From NCBI GenBank assembly GCA_003988855.1, contig QYAI01000039.1, positions 62,001 to 126,000 of the forward strand: 64,000 nucleotides of DNA, written 5' to 3'. Shown one piece after another: positions 45,207 through 55,519 of this stretch (position 1 is the stretch's first letter; every line of letters begins with the position of its first letter). A program made the position numbers and the translations under genes. A model generated the notes under the pieces. The model was given only the letters and a program-made list of their open reading frames with translations. It was not told the origin of the DNA and ran no database searches. The stretch is from Arachnopeziza araneosa (Eukaryota; Ascomycota; Leotiomycetes; Helotiales; Arachnopezizaceae).

Positions 45207-46083
45207 TGCTCATGGAGACATGTGTTAAGATAGGACTAGACCACGGAAACTTGCAGCACCAAAGTCGGGCAAGCATCTGGCTTTATGCCTGTGACCCATC
45301 TCGTGTGCTCTCTGAGCACACAGAGCCTCAAGGATTCGTGCGAGCAGCCCATTTGCCAAAATCTACACCTGTAGAAGTGCTGTTGAAGCCCTGCCACACC
45401 CCAATGATGCACTAAGGTAGAGTGGCGCAAACAACAGGATACTCAGGATCAAGAAATTTAATTGGTTGCTGGATATATCTTTGATGCACGATCAAAGCAA
45501 CACAAGTGATGTGGTTCGATTGTGCTCCTCGAATGAAGAGACGGCTTCGCTTGCAACCAAAAACCAGAGAAAGTCGGATATCTTGCCGCTTTTAACCACA
45601 GTGGTTTGCAATGCCTAATTTCCACAAGAGGCGTAGTTCTAAGCACAGAGATAAATTGGGGCGTGTCACTACCCGGGCTAGCCAGTGGCAATCCGGCTTC
45701 TCGTTGGGTTAAAATGAATGTAGCACGACCTCACAACTATTTAAACCGCGTTTACCCCAATTTTGTGGATGAGGCTGACCGAGAGCTGAAGATTCGTTCG
45801 TGTAACTTGCCACGTATGTCTGGATTATTTTATCATAAACGGAGTAGGTAAACACAGCCTTAGAATTTTGATGAGTAAAGAGCTGATTCAATTATCTAGG
45901 CTGTAGCACTTCCAATATCGAAAGTTTCAAAGGACAGATTTGTCCTCAATTTTTCTTCGATTAAAACGCTTCGGGGTTGCCCGAAACTGCTGATTCGAAA
46001 ACACGAGGGACGTCGTGCGCCTTGCTCTTAAGTTTGCACTTTCAAAAAGAAACTCTCTCGCAGTAAGGGAATTGGTCATCAAA
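45207..46083. promoter_or_regulatory. Divergent intergenic region of pair D
   Basis: 877 bp between diverging starts. It carries the counterparts of the pair C blocks at 45321 (CAGAGCCTCAAGGATTCGTG) and 45421 (AGTGGCGCAAAC), about 100 bp apart as in pair C (105 bp). Confidence 0.55.
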
Positions 46084-47121
46084 ATGGGCTCACAATTTTC
46101 CAAAACTCAGAGCTATTTTCAAAAAAAGACGTTTGGAAATACCCCATCAACAGAGCCAAGCGTGAAGGGTGATGAGCTACCAGTGCTTGGGCGAGATCGC
46201 GTCCAAAGGCTATTACAAGGACTTAGCAGAATAACTAAACTACAACAGGAGGCTTCGGATCTTCAGATCGATAACCGGCAGAAAAATCGAGAAGTAGGCT
46301 TTAAAAGGCGAGAAGTCTGGATCTGTGATGATAACTTTATGAAAGTTGTCCAAAGACTAGGCGCTGATGAAAAATTTCGTGAATTTGGCGACCTGATTGA
46401 TCTTGCAGCAAAATGCCAAGCAGCGCGGGATGCTCTTGGGAGTATTGAAGAAGAAGGAATTGTGGCAGAGCAGAGATGGGAAGGGCAGCTTTGGGACCTA
46501 CAAGCGGCAGAAAAAAGCCTCGAGAATGAATTTAAATTTGAGATTGAGATCTCCAAAGACTATGGGGCCCCAGATGACTCCTATCTCAGTCAAAATTCGG
46601 TGGACGCTCATGAGAACCAAATATCCTCAGAATACTCTTCGAATCATTATGCTGGCATCGGAATACGACCAATGGGTTCTTTTGCAACTGAAGCAAGCTT
46701 GGTATTTCACCAGTCTGATACTAGTGCACCAGAGCACATAAACGAAAATATCGATCAGAATATAGAACTTTTTGGTCTGGCGGAGTCTGAGAGTCTGAGA
46801 GTTGAAAACTATTTAATTAGATCATACCCAAACTCGGTCGTTGCGGATATTGATCTTCCACTAGAAACGCCTGTCAAAAACTTCCCAACTTCAGACCCTG
46901 GGTACGCCCCAAAAACGAATTTAGAGCTTTATCCGTCGCTGGTTTATGATTTCAAGACAAAAAGAGATAGAATCGACAACTGGCTAGCGCATATGGCACT
47001 GCAGTCACAATTTGAGTCAATATCTCTGTTTACAATTCTTAAGGAACAGCTTGATAAAGAACATGTTTCTTGTCCCTCAAACTGGGCTCAGTTAGTAATA
47101 GCCTACTGGGCGGTTGATTGA
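46084..47121 (+). CDS. Coiled-coil partner protein, copy D (345 aa), predicted N-myristoylated
   Basis: Single exon from ATG 46084 (MGSQFSKTQSYFQKK). I prefer this start over an upstream in-frame codon at 46015 because copy C begins identically (MGSQ.S) and the motif fits N-myristoylation (Gly2, Ser6, Lys7). The central coiled coil reads RQKNREVGFKRREVWICDDN, CQAARDALGSIEEEGIVAEQ, RWEGQLWDLQAAE, near-identical in layout to copy C. The C-terminal module (about 46958-47121) ends the protein: KRDRIDNWLAHMALQSQFES ... CPSNWAQLVIAYWAVD. Divergent partner of DUF6590 copy D. Pairs C and D look like the most recent duplicates of the four. Confidence 0.87.
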   Translation: MGSQFSKTQSYFQKKTFGNTPSTEPSVKGDELPVLGRDRVQRLLQGLSRITKLQQEASDLQIDNRQKNREVGFKRREVWICDDNFMKVVQRLGADEKFREFGDLIDLAAKCQAARDALGSIEEEGIVAEQRWEGQLWDLQAAEKSLENEFKFEIEISKDYGAPDDSYLSQNSVDAHENQISSEYSSNHYAGIGIRPMGSFATEASLVFHQSDTSAPEHINENIDQNIELFGLAESESLRVENYLIRSYPNSVVADIDLPLETPVKNFPTSDPGYAPKTNLELYPSLVYDFKTKRDRIDNWLAHMALQSQFESISLFTILKEQLDKEHVSCPSNWAQLVIAYWAVD

Positions 47122-48771
47122 ACTCCTTCCCCACATCAACCGCGGACTCGAACAGCAGGTCCCGGGTAGTATGGATGGAAATAATGAAGCTCAGATGCAA
47201 AGACCTCGCGAGAAAATGTTTGTTGTATAGGCGCTGATAAGGTAGTTATGTTAGGAACTGTGATGTTCAGAGCATCAAGAGCTGTAAATAAGAGATTGAA
47301 AATAGTAACGGAAAGTAGATAGGTTGGAATGAAGACTAAGGAATATGCTTCGAATGCTTTCTAAATCCCGTGAAGAGTCAGAACAAAGATCATCGATTAT
47401 GGTCATCGTTAGTAACAAAAGATAGATCTTAATTGGTTTGATGAGATTGATATACACGTAAACTCCAAGATGCCCTATCGAATCAAATAAAATCGAAACT
47501 AAGTCATCTAAATATGAATACATGTATGTTGACTACCTAGGTAGTGAGTAACCGTTTTGCCCTCGATTCAGTCTGATACTCTGTAGCTTTCTTGAAAAAT
47601 CCAAATCGTATTCAATCAGACTAGCTGAGACAATCGGTCATGAAAGCATCTGATTATTTTGATGCGAGTCTTTACCACTATTAGTATATGTTCATCTGGA
47701 AAATTTGACTCAGAGTAGAAACTCATTGGCTTGAGAATATATATCTTACATGCAGAGACTTGCTTCTTGGTAATGAAACATCCTTGCAGCCTTACATGAT
47801 TGTCCGATGATTTAAAGCAGCATTAACAACCATTACGTGCTGGGCTCGTGGTTGCATGTGGAAGGCATGGAAGAACCTAGGCTTTGCATCCGAGCCTTAT
47901 CCATGTACGGTCATCTGCTTCATTTCTCCACTTCCAGAGATAAGGTAAAAGCAAGTCTTTTTCCTTGTAAGCCACCATTTTGGGGAGAGAAAACCCAAAT
48001 TCCCTTATGCAATAAAGGGAACTGAATCCGAGTTGGGTTGCATTTTTACGAGTCATAAAACTGAGAAGGAGCCAGGGCTGGCGAAGAAAATTTGGAATTG
48101 ACAACGTATTGTTCGTCTTCGTGTCAGCTTGCACTTGAATGCTTGAATCAGGTGGTACGATGGTGGGCCAAAAACCTGAATTACCGTACGTTGGTCTTAT
48201 GATCAGAACTCCTACTCTACAGGGTCGGGAGACTTGATATAGCTAGTCGCCGCAGACTCCGGGCTCGGTACGACTACAAGGGGAGCACATTACCGGAAGA
48301 TGCCGAAGATGCGCCTGGAAAAATCCAGTCATTCAGATGTAGAAAGAGGAAAGATTAGCTAAGGGTACTTGTAATGTTGCTTATTATGGGATAGACACAC
48401 TAGCCAAGAGAAGTAACTATCAGCGCTGTCTCAGATATCACACTAACGGCCCGAAACGTGCATGCATCTCGGCTACAGCTCTTGGAACCATAATGACCGC
48501 TCATATGAAAATATGATTCAACGCCCAAACTCTAGGGTATCAATGATTGATAAGCTGTCAAGCCTTGCGAGGATTCTGGATCCATAAATTCTCATGCTGC
48601 TGGCAGAACTATTTCACAGGCATTGAAGTGTTTCTACGGTAGATGGTCTACTGGACTCCCAAAGATATCTCGAACGGTAACTGCTTCGCTATTTCCATTA
48701 TCAAGATTTAAGTATCACAAGAACTGCAGGAAAAAAGTTTCTTTGATTGAATAGGTGGAATGTCTTTGAAT
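47122..48771. other. Intergenic, right border of the four-pair block
   Basis: 1.65 kb with only short frames on both strands. No recognisable gene, tRNA or transposon. Confidence 0.5.
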
Positions 48772-50394
48772 TCAATGAGCAAACTTCAATATCCCTGGCT
48801 TCAAGCTCGGCGACTTGAGGTACAACGCTTCTGGAGGAGTTCGAATCTTCCTCGGCATCACGAACAAGGATGCAACCCCATCAATCTCAGCACAATCAAT
48901 TATAAGCGGTGGTCCGCCATCGAATTGTTCAAATCTTGGTGCCTTGGTTGGAAGAAAAAAGTCTAAGAGCGCAAACGTTTTTTCGGCTTCATCGGGGATG
49001 ACACTCAGATTCATTTGCATCAGCGACTGGAGCTTTTCTGAGGGTTCCACTCTGTGCATTTTGTAGACCACGTTGATTAGTTTAATCATGTATTTAGAAA
49101 CACTAAACCTGGAAGCTTTAGACTTTATGGAAATAGAGTCTGGTACACCACTGCCAAGAACAGATAAAGCTCTTTGATGTTGATCAGCAAGTAGAAATGC
49201 AGCTCCGAATAGTAATGCCTTTATCCTTTCATCAGAATGAAAAAGAGTAGGCATTTCACTCGACTCCCATTCGAATTGAATATGGTCACCAAGACCTAAA
49301 TCTCCGAGACTAAGAATGAAAGAGGTGTAAAGGTTATGTTGTACACGGGAATCATCATCTCTCCGTGCGAGAGAAGCAAAGGATGCAGATTGATAATTGC
49401 TTGGCTGTGGTTCATCGACTTTCTGAAAACCAGTCAAAAGTCGTAGACCCTCTGGCACACTGAATTGGCCACCATACAGACTTTGGGGGTTCCCTCGTTT
49501 CATACCATCTAGTGTCATAAGTAGTACGGACAACGCACTGCGAGTGTTTTTGTCTGAAGGATATGAGTTGTGGTTGAGAATGTCGAGATAAATTTGTGCA
49601 GCTGGTAGGTTACGGGTTCTGCAAGCGTAATAAAGACCGGCATTACATATCGAGCTCCCTACTTCGACACCTTTTGCATTCATGTTATGAATCAAATTAT
49701 TCAAGAATATAACCACATCTGGGTATTCTGATTTTGAACAGGAACGGAGACCCTTCTCGAGTGATGCGCCGTTGTTGGCCAAAAATCGACAGCCGTTGCT
49801 CGTCAGGCAGAGCAACGAGACTATTTGCTGGATTGAACTTAATTCTTGACAACTAGACATGTATGCAAGGATTGTAGAACGTTTCGATACATCGAAGTCG
49901 TCTGAGGTAAAATGCGTCTCTGGGTTTCGGAGAGTCAAGATCTGAATTTTGGTCTCCACACTCTCAGACGGATGAATTGATTGATGCGCGTATATATGTC
50001 CCAGACGTTTGCCAACCCTTCTGTAACTTGTAGGTTTTCGTTTATCCGGATCCCCCATTAGAGCATAGGTAAGGAGATCTGGTGGAGTGGCCATTGCAAG
50101 GGATGATAGCAGTGATTCGCCATCTGCGCTGGCTTCTGAAATACGAGATCCTTTGGAAGAAAGTTGCGGATTTTGAGATTGAAACATCTGCGACTCTGGT
50201 TCTACCTCTTCATTCTCAAGGTCTTCCGTCGCACGTACGAATTTGCTGTCCGCATCGTCCAGATCAATCACCAGTCGCGGTAAGATAAAAGGTTCTGTTT
50301 TGCTGAAATGTACATTTCGGTTGGGTACGAAGTTTGGCGGAGGTTTAGGTGTTAGATATCGACAAGCGTGACAAATATTCTTCAAACTTCTCAT
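48772..50394 (-). CDS. Fungal mitochondrial-type protein with PPR-like helical region (540 aa), hypothetical
   Basis: Single exon; ATG at 50394 (MRSLKNICHACRYL). The N-terminus is basic, lacks acidic residues for about 30 positions and resembles a mitochondrial presequence. The middle is alpha-helical. One stretch (GSSICNAGLYYACRTRNLPA then AQIYLDILNHNSYPSD) resembles a pentatricopeptide-like helix pair, but I do not see a regular array. The C-terminus (LIIDCAEIDGVASLFVMPRK) is not recognised. It is divergent from SYF2 with 197 bp between start codons, suggesting a shared promoter. An RNA-related mitochondrial role is a guess. Confidence 0.75.
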   Translation of the reverse strand: MRSLKNICHACRYLTPKPPPNFVPNRNVHFSKTEPFILPRLVIDLDDADSKFVRATEDLENEEVEPESQMFQSQNPQLSSKGSRISEASADGESLLSSLAMATPPDLLTYALMGDPDKRKPTSYRRVGKRLGHIYAHQSIHPSESVETKIQILTLRNPETHFTSDDFDVSKRSTILAYMSSCQELSSIQQIVSLLCLTSNGCRFLANNGASLEKGLRSCSKSEYPDVVIFLNNLIHNMNAKGVEVGSSICNAGLYYACRTRNLPAAQIYLDILNHNSYPSDKNTRSALSVLLMTLDGMKRGNPQSLYGGQFSVPEGLRLLTGFQKVDEPQPSNYQSASFASLARRDDDSRVQHNLYTSFILSLGDLGLGDHIQFEWESSEMPTLFHSDERIKALLFGAAFLLADQHQRALSVLGSGVPDSISIKSKASRFSVSKYMIKLINVVYKMHRVEPSEKLQSLMQMNLSVIPDEAEKTFALLDFFLPTKAPRFEQFDGGPPLIIDCAEIDGVASLFVMPRKIRTPPEALYLKSPSLKPGILKFAH

Positions 50395-50591
50395 GTTGTT
50401 TTCGCAGCCTTTGCTCTCTCAATTTTGAGGTCGCGTCTGTTGACGCTGAAATTCGACTTCCCCAGAATCTCTAAATTGTGATTAGTCAGCATCAGCGGTG
50501 GGGTTCTAGGCGACTAAATATTTCAGGCCTGAACTTCATCTTGAAATTACAACGAAACATAGCGCCCCACAACCCAGACGACTTCCGCACA

Positions 50592-51551
50592 ATGCCTCCT
50601 TCAAAAAAGCGCAAGACCCGAGCGACAACCAATCCAGATGTTGAGATCACCCCGGCAGCAGAGATACCATTAGCCTCGGAAGATGCAGCATCTACGTCAG
50701 ACGCGCAAGACAAAGGAACTCAAGGCGAGAGTTCTACGAGCTCAAACTTCGATGCTGCAGTGAAAGCTAAGGAGCGCATGGAAAGGTTTAAAGCTCTGCA
50801 AGCCCGCGCAAAAACTGGTGCACAAAAGAACCTTAAAGAAGCAACTCTTGAGTCGCAGCGACTGGCCACAGATCCTAACCTTCTGACAACACTAAATCGA
50901 AAATCTGCGATCGCGTCACATAATTTACTGAAGGCTGACACGGAAGCAGCGGGGGAGGACTTTGAGCGCAAACGAGCTTGGGACTGGACTATTGATGAAA
51001 GCGAGAAATGGGATAAGCGTTTGAAAAAGAAAGAAGCGCATAGAGATGATCAGGCATTTCAAGATTACAGGCAAGATAGTAGGAAAGTCTACAAGCGCCA
51101 AATAGGAAATCTGAAGCCGGACATGGAACAGTATGAGAAAGAAAAGATGGCTGCTGTGGAGAAAGCTGCAGCGAGTGGAGGATTGGAGATTGTGGAGACA
51201 GATGATGGAGAGTTAGTCGCAGTTGACAAAGATGGCACTTTCTATTCTACAGCTGATTCGACTGGGTTTGTAGAACACAAGCCTCCGAAAGCTGCTGTAG
51301 ATAGGCTGGTGAAGGATTTGCAGCAGGCCGAGGAGGCAAGACTAAAGAAGAGAAGAGAAAGGATGGGGCAGAATGGTGAGGATGGGGATGTTACCTACAT
51401 CAATGAGAAAAACAAGCAGTTCAACCAAAAATTGAATAGGTTTTATAACAAGGTATGTATGCCAAATAGCACTTTCACAATTTTCAGCACTAATACTTTC
51501 CAGTATACCACGGAGATCAGAGACAGCTTCGAACGAGGCACAATGATATAG
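50592..51551 (+). CDS. SYF2: Pre-mRNA-splicing factor Syf2
   Basis: A component of the Prp19-associated (NineTeen) complex in the spliceosome, nuclear. Exons: 50592-51452 and 51504-51551. The 51-nt intron has a GTATGT donor and phase 0; the second exon supplies only 15 residues (YTTEIRDSFERGTMI), the conserved Syf2 end (DNLERGTAL-like). The start is ATG 50592 (MPPSKKRKTR), nuclear-signal-like, although the frame is open upstream. The Syf2 hallmark is ERKRAWDWTIDESEKWDKRL, with SRKVYKRQIGNLKPDMEQY and INEKNKQFNQKLNRFYNKYT. About 302 aa, close to the usual fungal size. Its 3' end converges with COQ11 (101 bp gap). Confidence 0.95.
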   Translation: MPPSKKRKTRATTNPDVEITPAAEIPLASEDAASTSDAQDKGTQGESSTSSNFDAAVKAKERMERFKALQARAKTGAQKNLKEATLESQRLATDPNLLTTLNRKSAIASHNLLKADTEAAGEDFERKRAWDWTIDESEKWDKRLKKKEAHRDDQAFQDYRQDSRKVYKRQIGNLKPDMEQYEKEKMAAVEKAAASGGLEIVETDDGELVAVDKDGTFYSTADSTGFVEHKPPKAAVDRLVKDLQQAEEARLKKRRERMGQNGEDGDVTYINEKNKQFNQKLNRFYNKVCMPNSTFTIFSTNTFQYTTEIRDSFERGTMI

Positions 51552-51652
51552 ATGTCTATTGGTGGACTGATATCCAGCGTCTATTTGTACAATATCCTAG
51601 AGTAATACAAAGCGCGGAGCTGAGATTCCCATGCATACAATGCTGTGCTCTC

Positions 51653-52597
51653 CTAGAGCATACCTTTTCTCCAAGCTTTCTGTGCCAACTCCTCAATGGC
51701 TTTCGTGTCAATTGGGCCTCTTATACTTTCGTCACTCAGAGCCTCCACCACCGCCTCTGCAACCAAATCGGCTTTTAGAGGCTTAACACCAGCAGCACCC
51801 ATGATTCCTCCGAACATGCCACCGGTAATGCTGTTGAACGCCGCTCCCATCCCCGTCATAGCTGCCAGCGGCACCGTAAACGCCCTCGAGCTATCGAACA
51901 AGAAACCCGGCCGAATGAAGACGCTCCTCATAGAAGGAAACTCGCTACTGATCGTGTTCTCCGCCTCCCTCTTCGTAGTTATGTAGCGCGTCGGTAGTAC
52001 TGGTGCCCCACCTGCCGCACTGATGTATGCAAAGGCTGGGACTTTCTCTTTACTTGCTTCTTGAGCTAACGTTATAGCACTATCTCTATTCATGAGCTCA
52101 TATGTCAACTGCCTGTCCTTTTCCTGTGGTTTCAGATCCTCGCCAGACTTTCGTGTCAATGGGTTCTGAGAACCGCCTTTCGAAGATGAAAAGGCACGTT
52201 GGAGACCTGATATTGGTGATTCTTTCCCCGAGATAACACCTTTATAGTCTGCTTCAAGGAGAATTCCCATGCTGTGAACGACATAATCTGCGTTTTTGAG
52301 GAATGGGGCGTATGTAGTAGGTTTAAGGATGTCGGCCCTTTCCCAGCTTACTTTATGCGCCCACGATGGCGGTGTAGGTGATGATGTGACAGAAGACCAT
52401 GTTGGCTCACCAGAACGGCTATGTGACTCAATTAGCATTAATTCAACCCAACTTCAAGTAGAAGCTTAAGAGGGGAAGCTCAGAGATATATACCTGATAG
52501 AGGTAACATCCCAACCTCTTGCCACAGCTGATTTGCATATTCTGGAGCCCAGAAATCCATTGCCACCGCAGACAACCAGCTTTTTTACTGCTGCCAT
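51653..52597 (-). CDS. COQ11: Coq11-like NAD(P)-binding protein of the coenzyme Q synthome
   Basis: An atypical short-chain dehydrogenase/reductase (NDUFA9-like) that associates with the mitochondrial coenzyme Q biosynthetic complex. Exons: 52597-52494 and 52418-51653; the 75-nt intron is in phase. The start is ATG 52597 (MAAVKKLVVCGG). The Rossmann motif is VVCGGNGFLGSRICK near the N-terminus, as in Coq11. ADYVVHSMGILLEADYKG, a conserved RYITTKREAE and VFIRPGFLFDSS follow. The Tyr-x3-Lys pair is present as Y-I-T-T-K. Length is 289 aa, normal. It is divergent from YAF9, with 196 bp between starts. Confidence 0.92.
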
Positions 52598-52793
52598 TTT
52601 GAACAGCTCCTTCCGCACATTTTCAAGATGCTTTGGGGAATCTCCTGATGTCGTCAACCATAGAAGCACTGACCACCAAAAATTTACGTCGCTCCCGCCG
52701 CTAGCAAACCTTAAATTTTTGAAGGTCTCTTCATCCCAGACTCAACAACCGCATATCAACTTCCCTAACGCGACCACACAAGAATTATTAAAT

Positions 52794-53601
52794 ATGGCAC
52801 CTCCCAACAGCCAAAAACGCGTAAAGGGCGTTCAAATCTTTCGACCGTTCATCTATGGCACCACTGCCAAGATGTTCAACGATACAGACAATCTAAAGCC
52901 AGCAGGAACCCCGCCAGATCATACACATTCATGGATAGTATTTGTGAAGGGCGTTGATGATACAGATATTACATATTGGTGTAAGAAAGTGCAGTTCAAG
53001 CTTCATGAATCTATTCCAAATCCTTTGAGAAGTACGTGTCTCTACCCCACATCTACAATCGAAACAGCTAACGTTCCTCTTAGCCGTCGAAGACATCCAA
53101 GCTGGTGGCGCATTCGAAGTCCATGAAACGGGATGGGGAGAATTCGAAATCACAATCAAATTATATTACGTGAGCGAGTCATCCGAGAAACCGCAAACGC
53201 TCTATCACCACCTTCGACTCCATCCATATGGCGAGACGGAAGAAGACAAGGAGAAGATGAAGCTGCAGCCAGAGATTAGATCTTGGGTTTACGAGGAACA
53301 ACTCTTTAACGAGCCTTACGAAGCTTTCTTTGATCTTCTGACGACGCCAGTGGAAAGAGTAAAGGGTGGGGGAAAGGGTACTAGAGTTATGAAGGGTGGA
53401 ATGGTTGGTAGTGTAGGTGAGAGGACGGCATCGATTCCATTGCAGACAAGACCAGATCAGCCATTCAGCAGAGAGAGTGAAAAGTTAGAAATCAAGCGGT
53501 TGGAAGAAGCGAGCGTAAAGGTTAAAGCTATGAGCGAGGAACTGAAGAAGGAGTTGATGGAAAAGGAAGCGGAGTTGGCAAAGTTAAAGGCAGAAGGTTG
53601 A
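52794..53601 (+). CDS. YAF9: YEATS-domain protein Yaf9 (NuA4/SWR1 subunit)
   Basis: A chromatin reader shared by the NuA4 acetyltransferase and the SWR1 remodeller, binding acetyl-lysine on histones. Exons: 52794-53031 and 53084-53601 with a 52-nt intron (GTACGT donor). The YEATS domain covers the first 150 residues: RPFIYGTTAK, HTHSWIVFVKGVDDTDITYW, KKVQFKLHESI, then across the intron VHETGWGEFEITIKLYY and TLYHHLRLHPYG. The C-terminal coiled coil is EELKKELMEKEAELAKLKAE, which docks into the complexes. About 251 aa, typical. The start is ATG 52794 (MAPPNSQKRVKGVQIFRP). Confidence 0.95.
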
Positions 53602-55519
53602 TGGGTGTCAATCTATCATTCGAATAATCGCAACAACCTCTCAGGCTGAACATATCACTTCCACACGGTTTGATCATCGAATTGTCATTGAACTACACCA
53701 GAGGTGTAGCAAGATTACAGCAAGAGTGCAAAAACATCGAAGCCGTCTTCCCCAGCTTCGTGTCCTACTGAGAAGAATGAGGTACCATATCTAGCCGATG
53801 GAATATGGCTGTGGAACTAAGAAGACAAACGCGATATGTTTGCGGGCCAGATAGATCATAGGGTTATCGTAATTGATGATACATTAGTGCCGATCCAGAC
53901 ATGTTATTTATCCTTGTCCTTCTGACAAAAAGCTTCCACATTCTTGAAAATGATTTTCATGGTTCAGGAATGGCCATATTTCATTACTTGATCGAATCTG
54001 TCGACCAAGTTATCAACCAACCTGAATCAATATCGTCACCTGCTGTTCATAAACTAGCTTCTATCAATAATCATGTCCTTAGAATCATCAAGACTATCAG
54101 AATCCCAATCTCAAACCATCAGCGCCAGCCAAATTGCACTGAACTGCGTAGAGTGGGACTGAGGACTCAATTCAACAATAAAAAAAGTTGAAAATCTCTC
54201 GTTTTTCGGTCATTTTAAATACTTGAAGGTATGATACGAACCTGGTGCTTGTAACACACTTTCTACTCTCATCTGGCTTCAAATCCATTTTACAATTCTT
54301 AAAACTGATATAAAAGCTTTATAGTGAACATTAAAACCATTAGTCACTCAAAAACATTCCCGGGTTCAAACTTTTCCGGGGTCTGTTTGTTTTATATTTC
54401 ATTTGTATAATAAACAACATGCGTTCGTTTAGGCCAATGTAAAGACACATAAAGTTTAAAAGACATCAATCGGCCAATCCTCTGTCTACAATCTAGATGC
54501 AAGTTCCGAGGAACTACTTGACCTGCAGTCATTCGATGACATTTTGAGCACAGTTAATTGAGGCCTCACAAATGATTTCGAACTCTACTACTCACGTCGT
54601 TAGGAAATATCCCGTATATTGGCAAAACTCAAATCTCGGAGATGGAGGGAGTATCCTTTCCAATTTTCCCTTTCCATAATTCTTACTATTGAGCAGCTAG
54701 CTCACCAGCTCAAGTCTATTGCGTAAGAATACTAGCTCCAAGGCTGCAGCTATCAAGTTTTTTATTTGCTTTAACATTACCATTGGATAAACGAAAATAA
54801 TTATGTTAGCTGATACAACCAGAAAAGATTTTGATAGCAAATAGAGGCCTCTGTTTCTATTTGTAAGGAAACTCAGGAATATCAAAGCAAGCTAGTTTGT
54901 CAAGCTGAATTCACAGCAGGTACTACCTAGGTACTGTCCACAGCCGAAATGGGCCCTAATTTCTGTGATTTTTACTGAAGAGGTAGGAGGATATTATATA
55001 TCCGAAATTTAGCCGAAGTCCAACCAAGTGGCTACAGTACTCGAACTTGGAAAGAGATGTGAACTTTTGGAGTGAACCACGGAAGAGAATAAAAATCTTG
55101 GTATTGGGGACCAAAATAAGCAACTGAGACACAATCAGACCGAGAAATGAAAGATGTGGACTTGAATATCAGTTATTTCCAACCTCGAATCGTCTTCGGA
55201 TTATTGGCAGCATCAGTGCTAACCAGTATCAGATCCAAACCCTCAATGATCTCACGAACTTTGAAAAATATCTTTTTATTTTTAGATCCTTAGAATTATT
55301 GTCTATGCAGATGAATATTCCTTCAGCTAAATCTTAACTGACCAATTGCGTCAAATGTGGCTTAGGGCTGAGCACTTCGGCGAATGACTCCCATCAGAAG
55401 ACATATAACTTCAAGATCTCCCCCACTCGAGATCATTACCTTATCCAACCGAAGAATGTTTTTCATATGACAGAGTCGCAAACCTCGACGAAGATATTGA
55501 TCAGAAAACAAGAAAAATC
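53602..55519. other. Intergenic, nothing recognised
   Basis: 1.9 kb of A/T-rich sequence. The frames at 53901-54191 (+) and 54697-54885 (-) look random. No RNA gene or repeat seen. Confidence 0.5.
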
